Below are positions 33,115-41,645 of a stretch of 64,000 nucleotides of DNA, piece by piece. Origin of the DNA: UBA4744 sp963718995 (GTDB taxonomy: Bacteria > Actinomycetota > Acidimicrobiia > Spongiisociales > UBA4744). Each line of letters opens with the position of its first letter. Position 1 is the first letter of the stretch. Where the stretch lies: assembly GCA_963718995.1 (NCBI GenBank), contig CAVRAP010000021.1, positions 62,001-126,000 on the forward strand, in the 5' to 3' direction. The notes below the pieces were generated by a model that had not been told where the DNA came from, made no database searches, and was given only the letters and a program-made list of their open reading frames with translations. Made by a program: the position numbers and the translations under genes.

Positions 33115-34440
33115 GTGCTGATATCGCCCCTTACGCTCGAAAAACTTGCAGACCAGTTGGCCGGTGACGTCCGCGAGTACCGGTTTGCTTCTGTGCCCGT
33201 GGTGGTGGATCCGCTCGACCTGGTGAGAGCCGGAGCAGCCCTCTTCTCGACGGCCGGGTATTTCGGAAGACCCGGTGAGCTCGAGATAGGTGGATTGGGG
33301 GTTGCCTGGCGGACGGTTGCCCCGTACGGTCACGACCGGTTCGAGGCGTTGGCCGGTGCTCTCCAATGGATGAACGGTGTCAGCTTCCAGTTGCGCGCTC
33401 TCATCGGGTTCGCGTTCGACCCGGATGGACCGCATCGACCCGAGTGGGACGGGTTCACGTCGACTTCGGCCGTGGTACCTATGGTTTCGATCGTCTCCGA
33501 AAACGGTTCGCACCGCTTGATGGTCACGTTGCCGCCCGGGCGCGCGGCCGGCGAGGTGCTGGCGACCCTGGGCGATCTGGAGGAGCAAGAGCCTCCATCC
33601 GGTATGCAAGCCGCGGACCATGCCATCGAGTCGCGTCCCGCTCCTCCCGAATGGGTCGCAACGGTGCGCGAGGCGGTCCACACGATCGAGCTGGGAACCA
33701 TGGACAAGGTTGTGCTGGCCCGTTCGGTGATCGTCCGGGCCGATGTAGCTGCGGCCCCGTTCGACCTGGTTGGCCGGCTGCGGTCGGCGTATCCAGGGTG
33801 TTTCGCTTTTGGCTGGCAGGAAGCTGATGCGACCTTCGTCGGTGCGACCCCGGAGCTTCTGATAGAACGACAGGGCGAGCGACTGCGGTCCCAGCCTCTC
33901 GCCGGGTCCGCGCCGCGCGGCGAAGGTGAGGAGGACGATCGGGCGCTGGGGGAGGCGCTCATGGCCAGCGAAAAGGACCGCCGCGAACACGCCGTCGTGG
34001 TCGATGACATCGTTGCCAGGCTCGATCCGATCGTGGAAAGAGTGACTGCCCCTTCGACTCCCACCCTGTTGAAAATGGCCAACGTCCAGCATCTCGCCTC
34101 AGAGGTGGTTGGCATCCTCCATGCACCTCGATCCGTTGTTGAGGTAGCAGGCGACCTCCATCCGACGCCGGCGGTCGCCGGGCTCCCCCTGGCGGAAGCC
34201 CTGGCTTTCATCAGCAAGACCGAGAGCATCGATCGCGGCTGGTATTCAGGCGGGATCGGATGGACCGACGGCTCCGGCGACGGTCAGATCGCGGTAGCGC
34301 TTCGCTGTGCGTTGGTCCGGGGTGACACAGCCCACCTCTATGCAGGGGCCGGAATCGTCGCTGGATCTCATCCCGAAGGGGAGCTGGAAGAGACGAGACT
34401 GAAGTTCCGTCCCCTCCTGAATCTCCTGACCGAGGCGTAG
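33115..34440 (+). CDS. menF: Isochorismate synthase (MenF)
   Basis: A 441-residue chorismate-binding enzyme that converts chorismate to isochorismate, the first step to menaquinone. The conserved lysine region is GTMDKVVLARS, and the Mg-binding and catalytic blocks FVGATPELLIER, PLAGSAPRG, LMASEKDRREHAVVVDDI and SKTESIDRGWYSGGIGW are all present. The GTG at 33115 is the start. It is convergent with menD, six bases apart, so the two first-step genes are on opposite strands. Siderophore or salicylate-type isochorismate synthases are the alternative, but the menD neighbour decides for menaquinone. Confidence 0.92.
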   Translation: MLISPLTLEKLADQLAGDVREYRFASVPVVVDPLDLVRAGAALFSTAGYFGRPGELEIGGLGVAWRTVAPYGHDRFEALAGALQWMNGVSFQLRALIGFAFDPDGPHRPEWDGFTSTSAVVPMVSIVSENGSHRLMVTLPPGRAAGEVLATLGDLEEQEPPSGMQAADHAIESRPAPPEWVATVREAVHTIELGTMDKVVLARSVIVRADVAAAPFDLVGRLRSAYPGCFAFGWQEADATFVGATPELLIERQGERLRSQPLAGSAPRGEGEEDDRALGEALMASEKDRREHAVVVDDIVARLDPIVERVTAPSTPTLLKMANVQHLASEVVGILHAPRSVVEVAGDLHPTPAVAGLPLAEALAFISKTESIDRGWYSGGIGWTDGSGDGQIAVALRCALVRGDTAHLYAGAGIVAGSHPEGELEETRLKFRPLLNLLTEA

Positions 34441-34446
34441 CGCCGG

Positions 34447-36141
34447 TTAGGCATCAGCGACCATGCGCCAGGCCCGCTCGTGCACGGCCACGTTTTCGCT
34501 GCGATCCGTGCGGATTTCAATGAGGCGGGGAGAGTCGGTCGGGTTCTCGACGAGGTTTTTGAATACGGCCTCGTTGTCGACAAGGTGGTGTTCGATCCCG
34601 AAGAGTTCGGCTGCAGCCTGGAAATCGGTCCCGTGGGGGGTACCCAGCAACCGCTCGAAGTATTCGGGAAAGGCTGCTTGCGGCAAGAAGTGAAAAATCC
34701 CACCGCCATCGTTGTTGATCACGATCACGGTGATCGGGAGTGCCAACCGGGCGGCTGTTCCCAACGCCGTGAGGTCGTGCAGGAGTGATAGGTCGCCGCT
34801 CAGGACGATGACCGGCTCGCCGGTGGCGGCTGCGCCGAGACCCGAGGAGATCAGACCATCGATGCCGTTGGCGCCCCGATTCGATAGGAAACGGAGGCGC
34901 CGTTCGGTAGCCGGGAAGAAAGCATCGACATCGCGTACGGGCATCGAAGATCCGACATACACCGTGGTGTGGTCGGGGATACTGGCGGCCAGTGCTGCTA
35001 CAACGGCCGGTTCGCTCGGGAAGGTGAGAGAGGCGGTCAATGCCGCCCGTGCCTTCTGATCGGCTTGTTCCCATGTGGTCGCCCAGTCAGATGGGGCCGG
35101 GTCGACCATCTCGGCTAATTGTTTCGCAAAGGAGGAGGGGTCGCTGCGGACCATACTGGTGGCGCTCGCACCCGGATCTCGCCACCCGGCATCGTCGACC
35201 AGGATCTGGGGGACTTCCGGATGATCCGCCAGCCAGGTGGAGAGAGCCTTGGAGGTTGGCATGGCTCCAAAACGAATCACAACCTCTGGTGCTAGATCTC
35301 CGTCGAGTCGTCCGGTCCGGGTGAGTGGATCTCCGGTTGTGATGACGCGCGTCCGGTCATGGTCCCCCGCCCTGAGTTGCGACAGAGGATCAGCCACAAC
35401 CGGGAGCCCGGCGCGGACAGCCAGCGATGTGATGGCCGTCGGGAAGTCTGGTCGATCGATCGGACCGGCGACGAGGAGGGTCCGCTTTCCAGATATCGCC
35501 CGGGAGATGTCGGCGAGAGCAGACCGACCGATGTCAAGACGCCCGGGGATGTAGCCGGAAGGTGGAACGACTTGGGTCGCAGGCCCTACGTCACCGGGAA
35601 CATTGACGGGAGCCAGCGGGTCCCGGAACGGGAAGTTGATGTGCACCGGGCCGGAAGGAATATCGCGAGCTGCCGCCCACGCCCGGGCGGCCAGCGCTAC
35701 GGAGTAGCTGCCCGGCGTGACGTCGGGAAGCGCCGCATCGTGAAACCACCGGGCGGCGGTGCCAAACAGATTGATTTGGTCAATGGCCTGGGGAGCGCCG
35801 ACGCCGCGCAGCTCAGGTGGGCGATCGGCGGTCAGCAGCAACAGCGGAATTCGCGCGAGGTTGGCCTCGACGGCTGCCGGGTGCAATTCCGCGGCCGCCG
35901 TACCAGAAGTAGTGACGACCGCCACAGGGCGTCGGGTGGCATTGGCCAGACCGAGTGCGAAGAAGGCCGAAGACCGCTCGTCGTGATGTATCCAATCGGT
36001 GATAGTCGGGTGGTCCGCAAACGCGAGGGCCAGGGGGCTGTTGCGCGAACCGGGCGTGATGCATACATGGCGGAGGCCGAGGTCCGCCAGGGCCCCGACG
36101 AAAGCAGTGGTGAAGGCGTAGTTGCGGTTGCTTCGCTTCAT
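34447..36141 (-). CDS. menD: SEPHCHC synthase (MenD)
   Basis: A 564-residue thiamine-dependent enzyme that adds the succinyl semialdehyde unit from 2-oxoglutarate to isochorismate. The N-terminus CITPGSRNSPLALAF, the middle HDERSSAFFALG and PVAVVTTSGTAAAELHPA, and the C-terminal thiamine-binding SNRGANGIDG with VLSGDLSLLHD are characteristic. ATG 36141 is taken as start; a TTG four codons upstream is possible. It is divergent from menH with only about 20 bases between starts, so the promoters must overlap the neighbouring genes. Confidence 0.94.
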   Translation of the reverse strand: MKRSNRNYAFTTAFVGALADLGLRHVCITPGSRNSPLALAFADHPTITDWIHHDERSSAFFALGLANATRRPVAVVTTSGTAAAELHPAAVEANLARIPLLLLTADRPPELRGVGAPQAIDQINLFGTAARWFHDAALPDVTPGSYSVALAARAWAAARDIPSGPVHINFPFRDPLAPVNVPGDVGPATQVVPPSGYIPGRLDIGRSALADISRAISGKRTLLVAGPIDRPDFPTAITSLAVRAGLPVVADPLSQLRAGDHDRTRVITTGDPLTRTGRLDGDLAPEVVIRFGAMPTSKALSTWLADHPEVPQILVDDAGWRDPGASATSMVRSDPSSFAKQLAEMVDPAPSDWATTWEQADQKARAALTASLTFPSEPAVVAALAASIPDHTTVYVGSSMPVRDVDAFFPATERRLRFLSNRGANGIDGLISSGLGAAATGEPVIVLSGDLSLLHDLTALGTAARLALPITVIVINNDGGGIFHFLPQAAFPEYFERLLGTPHGTDFQAAAELFGIEHHLVDNEAVFKNLVENPTDSPRLIEIRTDRSENVAVHERAWRMVADA

Positions 36142-36161
36142 GAACGGCCACAATACAACCC

Positions 36162-36956
36162 ATGCATGAAAGCGGAGGATTGTGGGTACGCCGGTTGCCG
36201 GGTCGGCAGCCCCCGTTGGTGGCGCTGCACGGCTTCACGCAGACCGGTGCGATGTTCGCGGAACTAGCTGAACTATTGGGTCGGGAAGTGCTCGCCCCGG
36301 ACCTTCCAGGGCACGGACGTTCGGCCGGGGTTCCGACCACGTTCGCATCGGCGGTGAGCGGCGTGGCCGACGTGCTTGCCAGGGCCGGGAGCCCGAGTCC
36401 TTTGATGGGATACTCGCAAGGGGGAAGGGTGGCGCTGGCAGTGGCCTTGGAGCGACCCCGGCTGGTGTCGCATCTTGTCCTGGTTTCGACCCACCCGGGA
36501 ATCGAAGATGAAAGCGAGCGGGCGGCCCGGCGCCAAGCCGACGACATGCTTGCGGCGGAGTTACGCGATGGGGGGATTGCCCCCTTCGTAGATCAGTGGC
36601 TGGCCCGGCCGATGTTCGGGGGATTGGATCGGCGAGGCAGCACCTGGCGGTATGCCGATCGGGCGGCCCGGCTCGAGAACACGGCTGCGGGCGTGGCCAA
36701 CGCTCTCGTGGGGATGGGGCAAGGAGCGCAGCCCTACTTCGGTGGGAGACTGCCGGAGTTGCAGGTGCCGGTACTGCTCATTGCCGGCAGTCAGGATCAG
36801 AAGTATGCGGCGCTTGCGACTTCCGTTTCCCGATCACTTCCCCGAGGGAGACTGCGTGTTATCCCGGATGCCGGGCACGCGGTAATCGGCGAGCATCCCC
36901 GTGTAGTGGCTGATCTGGTCGATACCTTCCTGACCGAGGTGGACCGGGCGGTCTAA
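36162..36956 (+). CDS. menH: MenH-like SHCHC synthase
   Basis: A 264-residue alpha/beta hydrolase with LHGFTQTG (oxyanion), DLPGHGRS, nucleophile elbow GYSQGG, and the His in DAGHAVIGEHP. These match MenH, which removes pyruvate from SEPHCHC to give SHCHC. The position beside menD supports this. It starts at ATG 36162, about 20 bases from the divergent menD start. A bidirectional terminator follows its stop. Another hydrolase activity is possible, as MenH and simple esterases are hard to separate by motif. Confidence 0.85.
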   Translation: MHESGGLWVRRLPGRQPPLVALHGFTQTGAMFAELAELLGREVLAPDLPGHGRSAGVPTTFASAVSGVADVLARAGSPSPLMGYSQGGRVALAVALERPRLVSHLVLVSTHPGIEDESERAARRQADDMLAAELRDGGIAPFVDQWLARPMFGGLDRRGSTWRYADRAARLENTAAGVANALVGMGQGAQPYFGGRLPELQVPVLLIAGSQDQKYAALATSVSRSLPRGRLRVIPDAGHAVIGEHPRVVADLVDTFLTEVDRAV

Positions 36957-36974
36957 TTGAGCTCCCGTGACTAC

Positions 36975-37002
36975 CTGTGGTTTTCTGAATAGAGAACCAC
37001 AG
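36975..37002. terminator. Bidirectional terminator after menH
   Basis: A 12-bp stem (CTGTGGTTTTCT with AGAGAACCACAG, one mismatch) and a 4-nt GAAT loop, 19 bases after the menH stop and 41 bases from the end of the convergent lipoprotein gene. It can serve both transcripts. Confidence 0.6.
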
Positions 37003-37042
37003 CGGCCCCTGCCGACCGCGAATCCGGGTACCGGCTGCGTTT

Positions 37043-37363
37043 CTAAGGGCCGGGCTGCGATACCGACGGCGGCTGGTTGTCGCATCGAGCAGTGAAACTG
37101 TCGATTGCCTCGAGGTCCTCCGACCAGGTGGTGGGATCGCGATCGATCTGCCTGGCGATCTGGCCGCGAATCTCCCCGGGGGCCACTTCAAGGAGCAGGG
37201 CAAGACTCTCATAGAAGGACAAACCCCTGACCTCGTTCCATGTGGCGCAGAAGACTTTCATCTCGGACTCCGTGGCGGGGGATGGTCCCGTCGAACCGAT
37301 TGGCTCCGCCTGACGACATCCCACCAACAGCATGACGGCCAACACTAAGGCCGTGGTCCTCAC
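37043..37363 (-). CDS. Small lipoprotein, unknown function
   Basis: A 106-residue protein with a signal peptide ending in the lipobox LVGC, so it should be anchored outside the membrane. The mature part is short, with Cys at VFCATW and ARCDNQ that could form a disulfide and a helical middle. I do not recognise the family. It sits inside the menaquinone region but nothing links it to that pathway. The gap up to 37469 holds a T-run at 37435-37440 that does not form a terminator in gene orientation. Confidence 0.65.
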   Translation of the reverse strand: MRTTALVLAVMLLVGCRQAEPIGSTGPSPATESEMKVFCATWNEVRGLSFYESLALLLEVAPGEIRGQIARQIDRDPTTWSEDLEAIDSFTARCDNQPPSVSQPGP

Positions 37364-37468
37364 ATCCCTCTCCTCCGTGATCGGAGCACAAAACTACATC
37401 CGCCCAACGGGTTGGTGACGGCACGCAGGGCGGGTTTTTTCTGATATCCGGAACGATGATGTCGCGGG

Positions 37469-37840
37469 CTAGACGTGCTGGTCGATCAGGATGGGATTGC
37501 CGTCTGGATCAACGATGATGAAGCCGGCCGGGCCGGTGGTGGTGATGTCGACCTCTTCGAGCAACTCCACTCCTGTCGCTTTGATCTGTACCTGCAGATC
37601 GCGGACGTCGGTGAAGTCCTTGATCTGGTTGGCGTCCTTGTCCCAACCAGGATTGAACGTGAGGATGTTCTTTTCGAACATGCCCTGGAACAGACCGATG
37701 GTGTGGTCGCCGTTGCGCAGAATGAGCCAGTTCTGGGTCTCGTCTCCGCCTACGACGGCGAACCCGAGCTTCTCGTAGAACGCCAGGGAAGCGGCCAAAT
37801 CCGCAACGTTCAGACTTATGGAAAACGCTCCAAGGTCCAT
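37469..37840 (-). CDS. VOC (glyoxalase-like) protein
   Basis: A 123-residue vicinal oxygen chelate protein. It starts ISLNVADLAASLAFYEKLGF and ends GFIIVDPDGNPILIDQH, both typical of small glyoxalase-like proteins, and the sheet order is complete for one module pair. No clear metal set can be read without alignment. It lies between menA and the small lipoprotein gene on the same strand, 86 bases from menA. It is not known to be part of menaquinone synthesis. Confidence 0.82.
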   Translation of the reverse strand: MDLGAFSISLNVADLAASLAFYEKLGFAVVGGDETQNWLILRNGDHTIGLFQGMFEKNILTFNPGWDKDANQIKDFTDVRDLQVQIKATGVELLEEVDITTTGPAGFIIVDPDGNPILIDQHV

Positions 37841-37926
37841 GGTGTCTCCTATCTCGTGTTGATGTGCATTGCTCTGGAAACCTGGGGCTCTAGGAATGCC
37901 CTACGTCCATGCGACGCTCGCCGGTT

Positions 37927-38808
37927 TCACGCCAGAGCGGAGCCTATGGCCAGCAGGACTCCGACGAGGAGTTGGAGTCTCGCGACACCCTTCAATGCCC
38001 TGATCAGTGGCGGTCCTTGGGTTTCCTTGTAGATGGTCTTCACGATGGGAATCGCGAGCGGTGCCACGATCATGGCCAGCAGGGTCCAGCGCGGTGTCCA
38101 CTCGAAGACTCCGAAAACCAGGATCGTGGTGAACGCTCCCCAGACCAGAGCTGCGAACAGGGCCTGGGTACGGTCTCTGCCCAGGTACACGGCCAGCGTG
38201 TTCTTGCCGGTGGCCCGATCGGTTTCGATGTCACGGACATTGTTGGCGACCAGAATGGCCGTGACCAGGAACCCGATGGGGATGGCCAGCAGCCATGCGT
38301 CGGCGGGTGCCGCCATGTCGTGCACGTACCTTGCCCCCACCGTGGCCACCACCCCGAAGAACACGAAGACAAACGCCTCCCCAAGGCCGTGATAGCCGTA
38401 TGGTTTCGGGCCGCCGACATACCCGAGCATGGCCAGCAGCGAGGCGATGCCAATGGCCGCAATGACCCAGCCGGCAATGATGATGAGGTACACCCCGGCC
38501 GCCACCGCTACCGCCACCACCAGGATGGTGCCGGCCCAGACCACGCGTTCGGCCAGCAAACCCGATGCAACCACCCGGGTCGGTCCGATCCGCTCCTCGG
38601 TGTCGGCCCCCTTGCGGGCATCGAAGATATCGTTGACGAAGTTGGCGGCGACCTGAATGGCCAGAGCTCCAATCAGCGCTGCCAGGAAAGCATCCCACCG
38701 AAAGACACCATCGCCGTAGGCCAAACCTCCACCCACCAAGACGGGAACGAAAGCGGCCCACAAGGTGTGGGGGCGGGCAGCGATCCACCAGGCATGCGTG
38801 TTGCTCAT
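37927..38808 (-). CDS. menA: 1,4-dihydroxy-2-naphthoate polyprenyltransferase
   Basis: A 293-residue UbiA-superfamily membrane enzyme that attaches the polyprenyl chain to 1,4-dihydroxy-2-naphthoate. The first Asp-rich motif is NFVNDIFDARKGADTEERIGPTRVV and the second is NNVRDIETDRATGKNTLAV; about eight or nine membrane helices are seen. Start MSNTHAWWIAARPHTL at 38808 begins the conserved N-terminus. It lies 7 bases after menB on the same strand, so menB-menA form an operon. Confidence 0.92.
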   Translation of the reverse strand: MSNTHAWWIAARPHTLWAAFVPVLVGGGLAYGDGVFRWDAFLAALIGALAIQVAANFVNDIFDARKGADTEERIGPTRVVASGLLAERVVWAGTILVVAVAVAAGVYLIIIAGWVIAAIGIASLLAMLGYVGGPKPYGYHGLGEAFVFVFFGVVATVGARYVHDMAAPADAWLLAIPIGFLVTAILVANNVRDIETDRATGKNTLAVYLGRDRTQALFAALVWGAFTTILVFGVFEWTPRWTLLAMIVAPLAIPIVKTIYKETQGPPLIRALKGVARLQLLVGVLLAIGSALA

Positions 38809-38815
38809 GCTCGGC

Positions 38816-39718
38816 TCAGAAGTGCCAGGGATAGTCCGACCAATCCGGGTCCCGTTTCTCCAGGAAGGCGTCGCGACCTTCAGCAGCTTCCGCCGTTCCG
38901 TACGCAAGGCGGGTAGCTTCTCCCGCAAAGAGCTGCTGACCCACCAATCCGTCGTCCGGCAGGTTGAACGCATACTTCAGCATGCGCACGGCGGTCGGAC
39001 TCTTCCGGTTGATTGCGGCGGCCCACTCGAGGGCGACCTTCTCCACATCGGCATGGGGAACAGCCGCATTGACGGCGCCCATTGTGACGGCCTGATCGGC
39101 CGTGTAATCGGCTCCCAGAAAGAAGATCTCTCTGGCCTTCTTCTGTCCGACCTGACGAGCCAGCAGCGCGGACCCGTAGCCTCCGTCGAAGCTGGCTACA
39201 TCGGCGTCCGTCTGCTTGAACAAGGCATGTTCCCTGGAGGCGATGGTCAGGTCGCACACCACATGCAGACTGTGTCCGCCGCCAACGGCCCAACCCGGAA
39301 CCACGGCGATCACGACCTTCGGCATGAACCGGATCAGACGTTGGACTTCGAGGATGTGCAAACGGCCCAGGCGGCCGGGATCGATGCCCTCCTCGTCCGC
39401 GTATTTGTATCCGTCCGCGCCCCGGATCCTTTGGTCGCCGCCCGAGCAGAATGCCCAGCCGCCGTCCTTGGGAGACGGCCCGTTTCCGGTGAGAAGCACA
39501 CACCCGACATCGCTGCTCATCCGGGCATGGTCGAGGGCCGTGTACAGCTCATCGACGGTCTGGGGGCGAAAGGCGTTGCGGACGTGAGGTCGGTGGAAAG
39601 CAATCCGCACAGACCCATGCTCGACGGCCCGATGGTAGGTGATGTCTTCGAAGTCGAACTCATCGACGGCATCCCACGCGGAAGCATCGAATAGTTCGGA
39701 AACTTCGGGCGTTGCCAT
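38816..39718 (-). CDS. menB: 1,4-dihydroxy-2-naphthoyl-CoA synthase
   Basis: A 300-residue crotonase-fold enzyme that closes the second ring of the naphthoquinone (o-succinylbenzoyl-CoA to DHNA-CoA). The segments FCSGGDQRIRG, VPGWAVGGGHSLHVVCDLTIAS, SFDGGYGSALLARQVG and the C-terminal KRDPDWSDYPWHF are diagnostic of MenB. The ATG at 39718 has a GAGAGG site; the frame is open far upstream but that part overlaps menE. It is divergent from menE with about 60 bases between starts. Confidence 0.95.
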   Translation of the reverse strand: MATPEVSELFDASAWDAVDEFDFEDITYHRAVEHGSVRIAFHRPHVRNAFRPQTVDELYTALDHARMSSDVGCVLLTGNGPSPKDGGWAFCSGGDQRIRGADGYKYADEEGIDPGRLGRLHILEVQRLIRFMPKVVIAVVPGWAVGGGHSLHVVCDLTIASREHALFKQTDADVASFDGGYGSALLARQVGQKKAREIFFLGADYTADQAVTMGAVNAAVPHADVEKVALEWAAAINRKSPTAVRMLKYAFNLPDDGLVGQQLFAGEATRLAYGTAEAAEGRDAFLEKRDPDWSDYPWHF

Positions 39719-39778
39719 TGGTTGCCTCTCTCTCATTGGGCCGGCAGTTACTGTAGTGACGCTGGAGGAAAGCGACTC

Positions 39779-41173
39779 ATGCACGACTGGTTGGCAGCGC
39801 GAGCAGCACAAGATCCATCCGGTCTGTGTCTGATAGTCGGTGATGACCGGGTCACCTTCGCCGAACTGGACGATCAGGTTGCCCGAGCGGCCGGAGCTCT
39901 GGTTCGGGCGGGGGTCACAGCCGGCTCGCGGGTAGCTCTGTGGGGTGCGCACGATCTCGCCACGGTGCGGGCGATGTGGGCCGTGCCCCGGGCCGGGGCC
40001 GTCTTGCTTCCGCTCAATGCCCGGCTCACCGGGCGGGAAGCGACCCTCCAGGTGGTCGACGCGGCAGTGTCTGTGGTTCTGGGTCATGGCGATCAGCCCG
40101 ACCTCGGCAGACCTACCGTGCTACTTGAAGACCTGGCAGGTGGCCGACCATATCGGGGTGATCGGCCCCACGCCGACACACCGCACTCAGTCGTCTATAC
40201 CTCGGGAACCGGAGGAGATCCCAAGGGAGTGATTCTCACCTGGGCCAATTTCGAGGCAGCCGCGGCCGCGTCGGCGGCGGTACTCGAGCACCGTCCCACG
40301 GATCGATGGCTGGCCGTCCTCCCGCTCTACCACGTCGGTGGGATGTCGATTCTGATTCGATCCGCCCGCCAGGGTGGGGCAGTGGTGTTGGATGAGTTCG
40401 ACCCAGACGGGGTGGCCTCCCGCCTGCGGGGAGGACGAATCACCCTCATCTCCCTGGTTCCCACCATGCTTTCGCGCGTGCTCGAGGTCGACCCGGGTCC
40501 GTTTCCCGGCTTGCGGGCTGTATTGCTGGGTGGGGGCCCGGTTTCGGAATCGCTCCTGGCCCGGGCGGCGGCCGGTCGGGTTCCCGTGCTTTCCACGTAC
40601 GGACTCACAGAAGCCGCCTCGCAGGTAGCGACGGTGCCGCTGGAGGCGGCCCTCGCCCGGCACACGGTCGCTCCGCCCGTGCCGGGCATGGAGGTGCGCA
40701 TTGTGAATCCGGTCGGCGAAGAGGTTGGCGCCGGAACCGCCGGACGGATCCAGATTCGCGGAGGGGCCGTCTCACCCGGGTACCTCCACGAGAAGCCAAG
40801 ATCTCCGGGTTCCTGGTTCGCGACCGGCGATCTGGGCCGCGTCGAGGCGGACCATAGCCTCAAGGTCCTTGGTCGAGCCGATGACACGATCCTCTCCGGG
40901 GGTGAGAACGTCTATCCGGTCGAGGTTGAGGCTGCCATCGAGGAGAACCCGGCTGTCGTCGAAGCCGCGGTGTACGGGATCGACGATCCGGACTGGGGAC
41001 AGGTTGTAGCCGCCTCGGTGGTCGCGGCCGGTCTGAACGAGCAGGACCTCGTTCGGTTTCTGAGAAGCAGACTGGCAGGATTCAAAATCCCGACCCGCTG
41101 GAGCTTTGTCTCATCGATTCCCCGCACCGGTCTCGGCAAGATCGACCGGTCGCGTCTCGGACATCTCCGCTGA
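39779..41173 (+). CDS. menE: o-Succinylbenzoate-CoA ligase
   Basis: A 464-residue AMP-forming ligase that makes o-succinylbenzoyl-CoA. The AMP-binding motif is VVYTSGTGGDPKGV, followed by LLGGGPVSESLL, STYGLTEAAS, the hinge FATGDLGR and the C-terminal Lys in GLGKIDRSRL. Start MHDWLAARAAQ has GGAGGAAAG just upstream. It is divergent from menB, and menE itself starts a + strand run that continues into arfB. General acyl-CoA ligase is the alternative; the menB neighbour makes MenE most likely. Confidence 0.9.
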   Translation: MHDWLAARAAQDPSGLCLIVGDDRVTFAELDDQVARAAGALVRAGVTAGSRVALWGAHDLATVRAMWAVPRAGAVLLPLNARLTGREATLQVVDAAVSVVLGHGDQPDLGRPTVLLEDLAGGRPYRGDRPHADTPHSVVYTSGTGGDPKGVILTWANFEAAAAASAAVLEHRPTDRWLAVLPLYHVGGMSILIRSARQGGAVVLDEFDPDGVASRLRGGRITLISLVPTMLSRVLEVDPGPFPGLRAVLLGGGPVSESLLARAAAGRVPVLSTYGLTEAASQVATVPLEAALARHTVAPPVPGMEVRIVNPVGEEVGAGTAGRIQIRGGAVSPGYLHEKPRSPGSWFATGDLGRVEADHSLKVLGRADDTILSGGENVYPVEVEAAIEENPAVVEAAVYGIDDPDWGQVVAASVVAAGLNEQDLVRFLRSRLAGFKIPTRWSFVSSIPRTGLGKIDRSRLGHLR

Positions 41174-41204
41174 CCAGCGCCCTCGGGGCCGGTACCCTGA
41201 CACC

Positions 41205-41624
41205 ATGGATGATCTGGCCGTCAATGGATACCGAGTTCCCGCGCGGGACCTCGAGTGGAAGTTCGATCCGTCTGGCGGGCCGGGAGGACAGCATGCCAAT
41301 CGGGCGAGCAGTCGGGTCGAGTTGAGTTTTGATCTGCGCTCGTCGGAGGTCTTTCCCGACGAGCTCCGAGAACATATGGTCGAGCGCTTGGGCGGCAAAG
41401 CGGAAAAGGGGATTGTCCGCGTCGTGGCCTCCGATTCCAGGTCGCAATGGCGGAACCGCCAGGTGGCCCGCCGGCGTTTGGCTACGCTGCTGGCGGAGTC
41501 TATGCGTCGACCGACACAGCGACGCCCAACGAAACCCGGCCGGGCTGCCCGGGAGAGGCGTCTTGACGAAAAACGCCGCCGCTCACAGACGAAGGCGGGG
41601 CGCCGCAAGCCCGACATCGAATGA
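41205..41624 (+). CDS. arfB: Ribosome-rescue release factor ArfB
   Basis: A 139-residue codon-independent release factor of the ArfB/YaeJ/ICT1 family, which frees nascent chains from stalled ribosomes that lack a stop codon in the A site. The catalytic GGQ is at residues 27-29 (SGGPGGQHANR). The C-terminal tail is basic and disordered (RRLDEKRRRSQTKAGRRKP), as needed to enter the empty mRNA channel. There is no stop-codon recognition domain. ATG 41205 is the first in-frame start giving the usual N-terminus; it lies 31 bases after menE. Confidence 0.92.
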   Translation: MDDLAVNGYRVPARDLEWKFDPSGGPGGQHANRASSRVELSFDLRSSEVFPDELREHMVERLGGKAEKGIVRVVASDSRSQWRNRQVARRRLATLLAESMRRPTQRRPTKPGRAARERRLDEKRRRSQTKAGRRKPDIE

Positions 41625-41645
41625 GACCGGGAAGGGTTCTTGATT

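Noticed and set aside
37435..37440. T-run after a GC-rich stretch as a terminator
   Set aside because: It would work only on the + strand, where no gene ends nearby; genes on both sides are on the minus strand, and the stem is only 6 bp with a long loop.
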